Source: Fomes fomentarius
Taxonomy: Eukaryota > Basidiomycota > Agaricomycetes > Polyporales > Polyporaceae
Direction: 5' to 3'
Length of the DNA stretch: 64,000 nt
Assembly (NCBI GenBank): GCA_022606135.1
Contig: JABYQN010000009.1
Location: forward strand, 2,195,001-2,259,000
A model generated the notes under the pieces. The model had not been told where the DNA came from. It saw only the letters and a program-made list of their open reading frames with translations, and searched no databases. Both the position numbers and the translations under genes were made by a program. Of this stretch, positions 10,152 through 22,052 are shown piece after piece. Positions within the stretch are counted from its first letter, which is position 1; each line of letters opens with the position of its first letter.

Positions 10152-11690
10152 ATGGTTTGCGTTGCGTGTGCAGCTCTGGCGATGCGTTGCGCTTCGGATG
10201 TATTGGTGCGCACCCCTATTGTATACGTTATTTGTAGATTTACTTCGAGCGATGCACACTCTGCGCGTGTATTCGGCCGCATTTGGTAATCGAAGCGCGC
10301 ACCGACAAACGTCCTCCTCGTACTTCCACGACTCACCGCCGCCGACGCGTCCCGACGACATCCTTCGCACACACCGTTGAGCCGACGTAACCTACAGACA
10401 TTCCGAGCTCTCGAGCCTTCGAGCCTGCAGGAACGGTCTCGAACTGGAGTCATGGATCTCGCCGACAGGAGCCGAGCCAGCCCGCACCGTCGCAACAGGC
10501 CTCCATGTCAGCGACGACGGTTGCCGAGCCTCGCATGTTGCGCAATACGGCCTTTTCGACCTACTCGCCAATAAGCCTCAGTTAGAGCACTCACCCGACG
10601 TCCCCTGCAGCTATCTGCCACCGCCCACCCTTCCATCCCTCCTTTCCCCGTCGGACACGCTCGTACATACACTTCGCACCTTTACTTACCGTACCAGACT
10701 TCCCGATGATCCCTACATACGATAGTTACTGTAGATTTCGCCCTCACTTACGATCCGCTGTAGTTTATCCGCGCCCCTCGTATTAGCTTGTATTCCAGTC
10801 ATGTTCCAGCTTTTTCCATCACTGCTCCTGTCCTCGGACTCTGTAGATACTTAAGGTGTAGTAGTCTACACTCCAATACAAGCACCGTTTCCCCAGTATT
10901 CGACTCTCAACACTCATTCTTCGACTTCCGGCTTTCGACTCTCGACTCCCTCGACTCCCGACGCTCTATTCTCGCGTTACAGACCATCGCACACAGACCT
11001 CGACGCATCCATCCACACTCGCCATTCCCCATATTCAACGTCCGGGCTCACTTCCGGCATTCCGACGCCGCTACTCTACACTTCCACTCACCTCTCCCCT
11101 CTCCTCTCTTTCTGTGTACACACCGGACTCTCCCACCTTCGACATACCCGCATGCTAGGTCTATCCCCGCTGTTCATCCCGAATGCACTTGCCGATTCAG
11201 CCACCGTCGTCCCCTTGGTCGATCCCTGTCATTCATCATCTCTCATTCTTCCGATTCATACATTCTCGTACACTCCGGCTTACTATACCAGCCCTTACTG
11301 ACCCATTACTTGTTATACTTGCTGTAGGTATTGTCGTTTTGGATGGATGCGTGGTGCGACTAGCTAGTCGACGCTTACGAAGCTTTCATAATTCCAGTGA
11401 TTGTCCAGCTTTTGTCTTTCATAATGGTTGTTGGCTACGGACTTCTGTAGGTACATTAGGTGTCATAGTTCACATTTGAATACAAGCAGAGTATTCGCCA
11501 TCGTCCAACTGTCGGCTCTCTCCCTTCCCTCCTCCTTCTCACTCATTCGGCTCCCCTTGTGTAGCCACCGCCGGACTGTCGCACCTTCCACCGCGTGCAC
11601 GTACCCGCATTATTTCTCTCACCTGTATAATATGTTGTCAGTACTAGTCCACCGCTGTCGTCCGCGGAAGTTGCGCTGTTCAACATTCAT
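10152..11690. other. Pyrimidine-rich intergenic region, nearly identical in block B
   Basis: Lies between two convergent 3' ends. The plus strand is strongly C/T-rich. From about 10560 to 11690 it aligns without gaps to 22620-23750 with only around ten substitutions seen by eye. No coding gene is convincing. The long frame at 10788-11327 is low-complexity Ser/Pro/His/Arg and is not trusted. Confidence 0.6.
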
Positions 11691-13565
11691 CTAATCCGCC
11701 TCCTGGAACGGTCTGTCGACGTTAGCATCCCCTTCGACATCCTCTCCCTCTCCTCCCAGCTCCAGCCGTGCCATCAACGCGCTCATGTCGCTCGCAACGC
11801 GCTCTTCCAACTCATCCGAGTAGTCTCCTTCCGTCTTCACTGGTGCGTTCACGTCCCACACCGGAGCATCCCCTCGCCATCCTCCGTGTAGGTAGATATG
11901 GTTCATGAACCCTCGCCAGATGGGATCCACTGCAAGGATCGTCGGCTCTCCGACGACGATGAGCAGCGCTTGTGCTCGAGTGATCGCCACTGCGAGAGAG
12001 GATGAGGGTGTGCACGCATGTAGGAGGGAGTATGCTGCATACCGTTGAACCGCCGTGGGTTGGAAACGAAGCCGAGTGTGAACTTGGCGTCAAACGCCAG
12101 CAGGTCGGCACTGCTCCGGACAGTGGAGATAATGATCACTCTGCGTTCCTATATGGACGCACGAAGATGGTCAGTGCCCAGCCTAGAGGAAGGAGGAAAA
12201 TGTGTGCACGTTACCTGTCCCTGGAACTCCTCGACGCTACCAACGTGCACGTCTGCGATCCCGGCATCCCGCAAGAGCTTGCGAATCTTGCGCACCTGCG
12301 CATGGTACGGCGTGATGACGCCAATGTCTCGAGCTTCTACACACATCCCGTGGTACCCATCGGAAGACCGCACTGAGCGATACACCCGAAATTGAGGAAC
12401 GTGCGCACTCACGAATTGGGTGGGAGCGGTCTTCGAGGAGGGCCTGGACATATGCTTTCACCTCGCATGCCTCGTCGATGTTGAAATAGGAAGGCGAGGT
12501 CGACTCGCGATCGTTGTGGCCCGATATTGCGTGGAACACGACGGGGAAGTTCGGCTGAGCTAGCTGCGACGATCCGAGGAAGGAGTTGATGACGTGGGGC
12601 GCACCGCACACCTCAAGCTCGTTGTCGTAGAACTTCTGGTTCGGGTAGTGCAGGATGGCTTGGTGCGAGCGGTAATTCTGCAGCAGTTTAATCCATCTGG
12701 GAGGATTAACACGGCGGACGTGAAAATAAAGCGGGAAGAAGAGAGAAGAAAGACACTCACGAAACTCCACGACCCCGCTGAGCATCGTAAACAGGGCGCT
12801 CCATCAGCCGTTCCATGTAACTCACACCTAGCCCGTGCTCCCTTGCGATACTCGACCGCACGATAGGTCCGAGCTGCTTCGGGTCCCCAGACAAGACGAT
12901 CCGGGTACTCGCCGAGGCCATGGTCTTGATGGCGGTGAGCACCTCTGGCTCGGTTGCTTGGCCCGCCTCGTCGACGAAGATGTGGGTGAAGTGTCCGAGA
13001 GGCAGCCCGACGTTGTACGCAAATGACGCGTTCCCACACGTGGACACGATGACCCGGTACTCCTTCAGGGTGTCGAGGTGTGGAATGGCGTAGTGTGTTG
13101 ACTGATGGAGAGCGTAAGGGACGAGTGCTTCTGGCACAGAGAGGGGGTCTCTGGATGCCGCGTTACACCGGAAAAGCTCCTTTGGCGTGAGCGCGGTGAT
13201 GAGTCGCAGGGCTAGGATATCTGCGGCACTGTTGCTCGGAGCACAGACCAGTACCCTCGCGTCTGGGTCGCGGTGCAGCACTTGACGTATAGCCTCCACT
13301 GCTGTCACGGTCTTGCCCGTACCAGGACTGCACGACATGAGTGGTCAATCGTAAGGACGGAGAGCAGAAGACAAGACTTACGGTCCAAATATGATGAACG
13401 GAGCAGAGCCGGCGCGAAGTTGGGTGATCGACTTCACGGCTTGCAGCTGAGCGGGATTAGAAGCGATTAGGGTGTTGAAAGGTTCTATGTGGTGTTCGTT
13501 TTGGCCAAGAGGTCGCTCGAGTCCTTTGTGGCCGACGTCAGGGAAGAGAAGGCGCTGAGGAGAAG
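11691..13565 (-). pseudogene. MOV10/SDE3-like RNA helicase, 5'-truncated copy 1
   Basis: Exons homologous to exons 5-10 of the intact 23.8-27.3 kb gene: about 13565-13382, 13327-12761, 12696-12413, 12336-12215, 12148-12043 and 11989-11691. All splice phases agree with that gene. Motifs present: GPPGTGKT (split by an intron), [25 protein letters not shown] and TRAQALL; the C-terminal tail ends in RPFQEAD. The zinc-finger N-terminal half is absent, because similarity stops at about 13565 in unrelated DNA. It could be transcribed from a new promoter as a short helicase, since the frame is open across every exon. I class it as a truncated pseudogene because no start codon context is evident. Confidence 0.8.
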
Positions 13566-14114
13566 GGGGACGCGGTTCATCTGTAACGGATCCCGTCGGC
13601 CTGAAAAGACCCGTGAGTGCTGGAGGGTGAGGATGCTCGCACACTTCTTCACGTTATGCGAGAGCAGATCTCCCGGATCGATCATCGACCTCAAGATGGC
13701 CGTATTGTCTAGGAAGTGTTGTACTTACTTGTATGGTCTCTGGCTCGAGTTCACTGCATGTCCCGGCTTGCATATGTGCACCTGTGAGTGTGAGAGCTGC
13801 CTGTAGACGGCTCCAGGACTCCTGGAATCCTAGCTCTTCCGGCGTTGAGATCGCAAGTTTTGATCGTCCATGGGTAGTGCGACCTTTATGATACCTTAAT
13901 TTGCCGCAGCCGGGGTTGAATTGCCAGAGTCGCAAAAAAAGACAGAGTATGATTCAAGCTTCGTAGATAGTAGTACAAAGGTCAAAATACATAGACGAGC
14001 CTTACAGACGAGCGCAAGAACAGAGACCGACTCAGAAACGCGGTCACGTCAGACGCGACACCTCGGGCGCCTAAACGCGGACTTGCCCACGTTCTCGCGT
14101 CCACGGACTTGACC
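13566..14114. other. Breakpoint flank, no gene seen
   Basis: Unique sequence beyond the end of block A. No domain-bearing frame. Confidence 0.4.
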
Positions 14115-15284
14115 ATGAACCGCACCCTCTCTCCTCCGCCATCTCCTTCTCTCCTCACCACACACCCGCTCCATCTCACAATATTGCACAGAAACACGCC
14201 GCCACGCTCGCACTCTGCCACTCGGACGCCCTTGCAATTGCTCTGGACAGCGCAGCACCGGAGCAGTGACGACATGGTCATTCTGAGGTAAGCATCTCCT
14301 TTCTCCGTTCACGTTTCTACGTGCTGTGTGCTATTTGGATCTTGAGAACGGAATTACGATGATCAGAGCGGATAACTGACCTTAAGTCGCACTCAAGCGC
14401 GATATCAAACCTGCCACTCGCTTTGCCCCATCGGCATCGTGTCCACGCATTATAAAAGCCCGCGGTGCGTCAAGGAGCTGGTAAGTCACAGTCTCGTGCG
14501 TGTGATACTGACTCCAAAGAGCACGTACGGATACAGACTCTCTGGGTACTGCCTGGGAGCCAAAATTGACGAGCACCGACGGACAGTGGTACTCCGTCCG
14601 ACTCGGATCGCCGGTTGTATATACGGCGGACACGGACAGGTACGTCAAGTTAGCGGTAAGTCATGTTCTCAGACATGGACACTCACATCCGACATATGAG
14701 CCTCCCTGGCTGTTGTCCGGACATCAGCTCCCATCACCTCGAAGACGTGACTCGGATTCTGTTCCAGAATCCACAGCTCCTGCACCGTGTCAGCCTGGGT
14801 CCAGCCCCGCTTCCGGCTCTGGCACCGGCTCTGGCACCGGCTCGCACTCGGGCTACAGCTCGCAGCCGTCGAAGTTCGGTCCCTCGCACCCTGGCTACCC
14901 TGCGCAGGACGTCGAGGAGGCAGACAGGCACAAGGACGGCGAGCTGGTGCCGTATTTGCAGCGGTCACCACCAGGACGGCTTCCGCCTGCGTATCGGCAG
15001 TCGTGGATGCGGTGGGATGCGGATGCGGATGTGAATGTAGGTGAGAGGGACTCTCTGGATATTGTCCGGGACCTGACATCGACGAGGGCCGAATGTCTGG
15101 ACGACGTCAGCCTCCCGCATCGAAATCAGGTGCGTCTGCAGCCAGGCATAGCACAAGATGTGTGTTCAGGACGTCGTACACCATCAGCGAGAGCCTCCGG
15201 ACGACGTCAGCCCCCGGAGAGTGATTCCATTGCGTGCACTGCCTGACGGACCTCTGCGACAGCTGCGCCGAGGTCGACATGCAC
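14115..15284 (+). pseudogene. Cys-rich exon remnants resembling ZZ-type zinc fingers
   Basis: Several exon-like pieces on the plus strand end at good donors: GTAAGC after 14287, GTAAGT near 14471, and GTACGTC near 14640. The piece at about 14400-14470 reads TCHSLCPIGIVSTHYKSPRC, and the piece at 15225-15284 reads FHCVHCLTDLCDSCAEVDMH. These resemble the two halves of a ZZ zinc finger (C-x2-C, then R-Y-x-C-x2-C-x3-LC-x2-C, then H), with one Cys replaced by Ser in the first piece. A Gly/Ser/Thr-rich 12-nt tandem repeat lies near 14815-14855. No continuous gene model joins them. I see either a decayed gene or several short paralogous exons, and the assignment is tentative. Confidence 0.35.
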
Positions 15285-16566
15285 GACAACACAATCTGTT
15301 GTTAGTGTTACAGTCTGACATCAACATGCAGATACTCCGGTACGTGCTCTCTCCACAAGAATCAGATGCTCAGGACAACGCCATGCTCCCATGCACCTCT
15401 GTGATCTCAGAGATGTGATGACTGGACAGTTTCTCGACATCAACCTGATACACTTGCATCGAATCAAGGTACGTCCACACCTCTGCTGGTATCTCGACGT
15501 TTTCCGCCATGGAATCTGCTCTCATGCGCCATGTGTGATGGTACTACGGTGACTCGAGCATCGCTGAGCTCGTCGTCCCGCATTTTTGCATGCTAAGTGG
15601 CGACGTCTGCACCCCGTAAGCTCACGGCCTGTACTTTGACCAGGATCTAACTCGCATTGATAAGACCTGGCCTTTTTTTGAGCACAGTCGACTCGCAGAC
15701 GTGCCGTAAAATGCAGATGTCGCAGACCCCACGAGCTCGTGCAAGGTACTGGACACATCATCACGACGGCGAATCAAGACAACAGAATTGACTGCACATG
15801 GTGCATGTTCAAGAGTTACATGGTACGTACCTCTGTATTCTACCGACGTCTGTGGTCAGGAGGACTTGCAGTTGAGGTGTTTTGGCCTCGCATTGTGAGA
15901 GACACGTCAGAACTGCAGAAACAAGGCCTAGAGTGTGAGACGAGCTAGCAGATGACTGTGAAAAAGTGAGCACGTCAAACTTGGTTTGAAAGGGAGGTGT
16001 GTGAACAGGCGTACCGAGTGCGAGTGCAAATGCGAGTGCTAACGAGTGCAACACGAGAGGTTGAGGAGAGTTTCCGATGCGAACATGCAGGGCGAGTTAC
16101 TCACTGCGACTCCAAGGTCCTATGGTTATCGCCCCCGTCATTACGCCGTGCTGAGTAGATCGGATGATAGAGGAGATGATGCGGAGCAAGGGAGGGAGCA
16201 TGGGGGTGGGGACAAGGAGTCAGGGCACAGTGCCGCTCGTCGGTGGTTCGAGCAGGTCACCCGAACGTGAAGGAGTAGATGATCTTGTCACGCATAGCCA
16301 AACAAATAAACATCGGTTCATTCTAATGAGATTCAGCCCCAGAATCCAGATCTGCGACATAAGCGAGACGGAACTGCTATGCGCTAATTGTGAGAACTTA
16401 TCCGACGTAGGTGATTGCAAACATCGAATGACAACTCGACACGCCGGATCGCCGGCTAGGAACAATCTCTCACATCGAGGGAATATGAAATGCCTGGGCT
16501 ATCGCAGCTGAGGTGAACGTGTGAGCAACTATAGGATGCGCAAGGCACTGAATTATGAGCACTGAC
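15285..16566. other. Non-coding or decayed DNA
   Basis: Contains further exon-like snippets with Cys pairs, for example RIDCTWCMFKSY ending at a GTACGT donor near 15822. These may be more ZZ-like remnants. No supported gene. Confidence 0.3.
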
Positions 16567-18230
16567 ACGTTCACGTCCCATGTCGGCTCGTCCCCTCGCC
16601 ATCCGTTGTGGAGGTAGACGTAGCTCATGAACACCCTCCAGAGCGGGTCGACGAACAGAATTACTGAATCCCCGATGACGAGCAACAACGCCTGGGCCCG
16701 GGTCATCGCAACTGAGGTGAATGCATGAATAACCACAGGACGCGCAAAGGGCACCGGAGTATGACTCACCATTGAACCTACAAGCGTTCATCAGGAAGTC
16801 GAGCGCAAACTTTGCATCATGCGCCAGGAGGTTGCCGCCGTTTAGAACAGCCGAGATGATAACAACGCGGTGTTCCTGGTGGACAAAGAATCAGCATGAT
16901 AGCCATGCGCGAACCAATAGACAGTTCACACATGCAGTGGCTTTGGAACTCTTCCACGCTGCTCAGCCGACCTTCGCCTCCGTAAAACCATTCTTGCGTA
17001 ACAGTGTGCGGAAATATCGGACTTGTGTGTGGTATGGGATGACAATCCCGATCTCGGCTTGCTCTGTGGTCACCGGGAATCGGTACTACCCATCTCATAT
17101 CACCGGGATTTGCTCAAGCTCACGGAGCGAGAAACGGTGGTCCTAAAGCAGGGCATTGACGTATGCCTTGACTTGTATTGTCTCGTGGATGTTGAAGTAC
17201 GAGGGAGATGGTCATTCCTACCCGAATTCGCGTGGAAGTCCACGGGGTATCGCTAGTTGAGGTGAGATCAGGTAGGTTGGTGGTATCGGAGTTGTCGCAC
17301 ACCTCGAGTTCGAGAAGTGGATGATACCCTCTTGTGAGCGATAGTTCTTCATAAGCTTGACATAGCTGAGAGTTCTCGAGCCCGGACTCGTGTGTGACAC
17401 TTGAGCTAGACCGCCGGCGAAGCTGCTTTGGGTCTCTTGACCAGACAATGTGTGTCGACGACTCGAGCGAGAAGAGTCCTGGTTGAAATGAGCACCTCTG
17501 GCTCGGATGCCTGCCTGGCTTCGTCGACAAAGACATGTGTGAAGTATGCGACAGTGAGGCCAAGATTGCATGTGAAAGACGTGTTGATACACGTCGTGAC
17601 AATAACCAGGCAGATTGTCCAAAGTCCAAAGAGATGACCTTTGCGGATAGTGTATTCGATGATCTTGGGTGGAACGGACGAGGGGTCCCGATATATTGCG
17701 TTGTACTGGAATGTGGAGACATTGGACCAGGATATCTGACGCGCTGTTACTCGGAGCACAAGCCATTATCCTCGCATTCAGTTCTTGGTAGAGGATATGT
17801 GTGATCGCATCCACAATGGTCACGTTACTATTCCTCCCCATACCAGGTCAGCGTCATATCACTATTGAGTGACAGATGTGAACAGGATACACAAGGTCTA
17901 TAGACCATAAAAGGCGCAATTCTCGCGAACTGAAGACGGATTTGACTGCTTGAAGCTGCAGGAAGTTCCCGCAGATTGCGCTATTGAAGAACACGATAGC
18001 ATTTTCAGTTGCTCCGAGCGGACACTCAAGGAGGCCCTCGAAACCCGGGACCAGGAACAGCCAGTCGTTGAGATGAGGACGTCGGCGCAAACAACGCCTG
18101 GTTCTCCTATCCGAGTGAAGTCCAATTCAGTTGGAATCAGACGTTGAACCGCCGGCCAGGTCCAGCTGCAAATGACCCATGACAGTGAACGCAGACCAGG
18201 TCTTGCGATATCTCATGTGCCTGTAAGTAC
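16567..18230 (-). pseudogene. MOV10/SDE3-like helicase, decayed copy 3
   Basis: Successive minus-strand segments match the intact 49.5-52.9 kb gene from its exon 5 ([10 protein letters not shown] near 18150) through exon 10 ([14 protein letters not shown] near 16690). Frames change repeatedly and there are internal stops. Motif III reads RDPKQL in place of GDPKQL, VEEFQGQ has become VEEFQSH, and the C-terminal tail is lost after DVNVSV. It is closer to the right-hand helicase at 49.5 kb than to the left-hand copies, for example in [19 protein letters not shown] dead copy. Confidence 0.8.
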
Positions 18231-20385
18231 CGTAGAAACCTCCCCTTCTCGCTGCCAGATTATACCCGACATTTGAATACACCAGATCCGCAACTGTGAA
18301 ACTGTTGGAACCGGGTCTACCTGCGAGTACTGGCTTGTACATCCAACCTGCCGTTTGTGTTGTCTGTGATACGTCATGTTGCCCACATCCCTGTGGCGAT
18401 CCGACTCGCCTAGGGATTATTGTGAGACAGCTGAGAAGAGACGGTATAATACTACAACATAGATGGTCGATACTAGCTTGAATACAGCGCAGCTGCGCAT
18501 GCAATGCGCTCGACTCCAAGCACAGACTCGAGCTGTTACTGAACGCACTGAATGCACGTCCATGAGATGTGCGTCCCATCAAAAAGAGCAGAATCTAGAC
18601 CTAATATGAAGCGGCACAAATAAAACAGACTCTCACACACGATGCCAGAGTCGGGATGCAGCCGGCAAGACTCAGTGGATAAAATCCCTTGGCTTGTAGG
18701 CCATGCCATGCCCGTTGAAACGGCTGAATTTTCCAGCTCGATTGCCTGCACGCGACGCGAGCTCTCGATACCGCCCTTTCGTTCCCCATGTTCGCACTCG
18801 GAGTCTTGGAACTGTCGCTTCAATACATAAGCCTGTCAGTTAACAGTCAGCCTGCTGAAAACTCGTGTCCATGTTCAAGACAGGCCGTGCGTCGAGAACA
18901 CATGAATCAATATGGACTTATATTCCAAATGTGCGTTGCACACCTTAATTCTAGCTAGAGACTGCACTTCAGTTTGAGAATCACGTCCCGGATGTGATAG
19001 TCCATACTATCTCGAAAGAGATGGCCAGACACGGTCGTGCCTGCCGCAGCCAAGTCTGTGGAGCGCAAATACGGAGGCCAATATTGCTTGCAGTGGGCTG
19101 GATCCGGCCACGATCCAGCCGCCCCGATGTCTGTCGTGTGCTGGGCATGCCGGGTCGTCAGACGGCATCCTGTGCAATTAACTCCGTGCTTCCCGATGCC
19201 TCAGTGTTTATCGTGTGCTGGGCATGCTGGATAGTAGAACGGCCGCACCGGACGGACATCCTGTTCAATGAACTTCCGGCCTCAGCTGACACTCCCGAGC
19301 GCGAGCCTGTGCGGCCGAAGTTCCGAGGTGGAGGGAAAGCTGGTCGGAGAAATCATCAGTAATATTCCATGCGAGCGCGACCAACATTAATTAGCTCGCA
19401 TGCAGAGACGAGCGAGCGGCGCTGAAGCTTGAAGTCTGAGCCTGTATGCGAGCAATTAGTGTGAGATATTCACAAGCGAGGTGTGAAGAGTGCGCGGTGT
19501 CTAGAGCGGTGGTACGAGATGCAAATTGGACAGAGCGATGACAAGCCATGGTCCGTGCGCAGGTGTAGGCCATATAAGCTAGACACATGGAGGGGCGTTG
19601 TCGCCAGACTCAGACGACTGTCCTCCTCCAATTCCACTCACTGTCCGACTCGCCGTCGCTGCACGCCGTTCCTCGTCCTGTTTCTATGGCTTTGCAGTGT
19701 CCGGTTGGGCGAGTCTATGGCTAGGTACTGCTTTCATTGGCCGCGACATAGTCCGTGTGCTGACGCTATCCGCCTACAGCCTGTATCCTTGATGTCGACC
19801 CCGTCTGGCCCTGGATTGGGGTATTGACAGTCTGTGTGATCTAGACGGACGACAGGGTAAGTTTTATGCATGTCTCACCTTTGCGGATGATGCACTAACA
19901 CACGGCGAGGCAGGATACTTGTCGTCTGGTGCGGTATTCTCAGAGCGTGGTTGTAGTTGTCACAAATATTCAGGTGCGTTTTAATGTTCTGGAAAGTGTA
20001 CATGACCTGACGATGTATCTTAGTGTTCTTCTCCGTTCCTCTCGCATGTGGCGAGCCAAGGACAAGGTGAGTTGTTCTACATCTGGCATGAGTCCAAACA
20101 GATGTACATACCATACACATTAACTGTGAACTCCGAGATGGCATGGAGTCAGTCTCGCTCTCAGAAAGATGATATGCGAACTAGCACGGGTCATGAGCGT
20201 CAGTAAGGGAACAGAGGAGAGAACGAGGAGGATGAAGTGTCTCTGTAGGTTGATCATGGGGCAGATGCGGTGCACGGGAGTCGACGGAACACACATGAGC
20301 GTGATCCTTAGTGGTTCATCGGAAACATGGCTGCATTTAATAGATATATTGAAGTTGAAGACTCAAAACCAGTCAGACAGGAATC
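18231..20385. other. Gene-poor, decayed DNA
   Basis: No supported gene. It includes an imperfect direct repeat near 19123-19290 and a Cys-rich snippet (CVVCDTSCCPHPC near 18350-18390) that may be another remnant of the ZZ-like type. Confidence 0.35.
19123..19290. repeat. Imperfect tandem direct repeat (two units of about 75-85 nt)
   Basis: GTGTGCTGGGCATGC recurs, followed in both units by a similar stretch that ends in CATCCTGT and then CAAT with AACTCC or AACTTCC. The units differ by substitutions and small indels. Confidence 0.55.
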
Positions 20386-20600
20386 ATGAGTCGCTCTGTC
20401 TCGGAAGTATCTAGAGATGAGGACGGCAGAGGGGGGCCAAAGGACAGTGAGAACCGAGTGCCGGGAAGATTGGCCTGCCTACCGTTGACGGCCCACGGCA
20501 TAGATAAGGTCCAGCGAGCCGTCAAAGACGACGCGAACAGGCCGAAAGGGACAACGGAGAGCCTTGGTCCGCGTGAGGCAGAGACACACTGACAGACAGG
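20386..20600 (-). pseudogene. 5' fragment of the membrane-protein family
   Basis: Closely resembles 38835-39095, the upstream part of the 37.3-38.8 kb gene (shared NLPGTRFSL peptide on the minus strand). It lacks the roughly 70-80 nt between about 38925 and 38998. In the longer copy that segment starts with GTGAGC on the minus strand and looks like an intron. The fragment has no ectodomain or transmembrane exons. Confidence 0.6.
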
Positions 20601-20898
20601 CGCGACACTGTCAGTCAGCAACTCAACCGAAGAGAAGCAGCGCTGCTGTCACGTATAGCGCTTGGCATGGTTGTACCCGCAGAAGCCAGTATGCACAAGA
20701 GAGAGACGAGGTCGTGTTCATGTCATCCTGCAGACTGTCTGCAGCAGGTGGCGAGACGAAAACCAGTCGAGCGCCCAATTCAGACCTGTGGACGGGGTAC
20801 GTGCCAGTGTGCAAGGTTATTAATATCCCGGCCTCGTTCTCAATGTCCTCAACGTCATCGCATACAGCGACGCGCTCACTCACCAACACCATGCGGCG
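20601..20898. other. 5' flank of multipass gene copy B
   Basis: From about 20706 the sequence matches the region upstream of the copy A gene (about 8760 onward). No gene seen. Confidence 0.5.
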
Positions 20899-22052
20899 AT
20901 GCCCATAGTGAGCGTGTCTGTCGACGCCTTCTTTGTGCTTGCCACCGCCATCCTCGTCCCTGCCGTCCTCTTCTTTCGCCGCCAGCCCGAGCCCTTTACG
21001 CTCCGCAATGCTCTCAGCGTCGGCCTCGTCTTGCACTCCCTGCTTATATTCCACACCCTGCTCCTCCGATACCCTCCAAATCTTTTCCAAAGGCTCAAGA
21101 TACCACTGACCACTCCTTCGGAGACCATCCGCACCGTCCTACTGCAGCGCGCGAAACTCCCGCATGACGCCCCGCTCCCTCGTCCGCTCGAGATCCTCCT
21201 GACGCGTCTTTCGAGCTTCGACGCGCACACACTATACATTAGGTCTCTCGCATACAGTGGACGCGTCGGGGTTAGGTATCTTACTGCGCTATAGGTTTGG
21301 GCAGACTGTCATCCAGGACTGCGAGCACTGCACGACGTTCGATGAGTACGCCATCTTCGCAGCGCCGCGTATAGCGCTTGGGTACGTCAAGCAGGGCATC
21401 ATTATCGGTCTGGTGACCATCCGCGGGAGTGGCCATGAACGATGGAGGACGTACGCCGTCGGTCTCCTCGTCGGTGCGTTCATCTTCGAGGGCTACACGC
21501 TCAACACCACTCCCATAAATATCCCGCGCGACGGTCTCAACGTCTTCATGGTACGTCTCGTAACATTGTTTATGTGTCCTTATACACACCCGAACATCCT
21601 TGATCTCACAACTACTTTCTTCCCTATGTTCGCAGTGGCACGACACCTGCTGGACGATCCGCCACCTCTTCTTCCTCATCCTCCCGCTGCTCATCCACTT
21701 CCTTCCACGCTCTCCACCCTCACAAAGCCCCATTCCTCTCCTGGGCGCAGCCAACGTCGGGCTCGCGCAAACAAAACAACGCCTGTCCACAGCGCGCTTC
21801 GTGCATGCCGCGATGCAGCGCAACCCCGCGCTGCGCACCGCGTCCGCACAGTGGTGGGACCGCCAGCGCGTGGAGGGCGAGTGGGCGAGGGCGGACGAGC
21901 ATGTGCGCCATGCGGCAGAGAAGCTGGGCAAGGGCATCGAGCAGGGTGTGGATGGCCCCGCGGGACGGCTCAGGCAGAAGGTGCAGGCAGTGTTGAGGCA
22001 GATGATGGAGAGTTTGACGATCGTGCGTCCCGCGGGTGCGGAGGGACAGTAG
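20899..22052 (+). CDS. Conserved fungal multipass membrane protein (copy B)
   Basis: Three exons: 20899-21242, 21295-21550 and 21636-22052. Exon lengths (344, 256 and 417 nt) are identical to copy A at 9.0 kb; the product is 338 residues. Only the first intron differs in length (52 versus 64 nt). The same YIRFGQTVIQDCEHC loop and hydrophobic helices are present. The few substitutions include A/V near residue 21, G/K near residue 82 and R/H near residue 110. Open frames in both copies suggest either very recent duplication or retained function. The gene is tail to tail with the complete helicase gene at 23.8-27.3 kb. Function unknown. Confidence 0.8.

Larger units (their letters stand above)
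8760..13565. repeat. Duplicated block, copy A
   Basis: Direct repeat of about 20706-25620. It contains the multipass membrane protein gene, about 1.5 kb of intergenic DNA and the core and C-terminal exons of a helicase gene. The helicase exon at 12761-13327 encodes exactly the same 189 or so residues as 24814-25380. Similarity ends abruptly inside helicase exon 5 near 13565, so the block was cut within the gene. Confidence 0.9.

Noticed and set aside
9326..10495. Minus-strand frame of 389 codons opposite the multipass gene
   Set aside because: Antisense shadow of a GC-rich coding region. Cys/Arg-rich with no domain, and the plus-strand gene has consistent introns and a paralogue.
10788..11327. 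179-codon plus-strand frame in the conserved spacer
   Set aside because: Low-complexity translation of C/T-rich DNA. Although near-identical in block B, this is explained by nucleotide identity; the copy B frame is interrupted.
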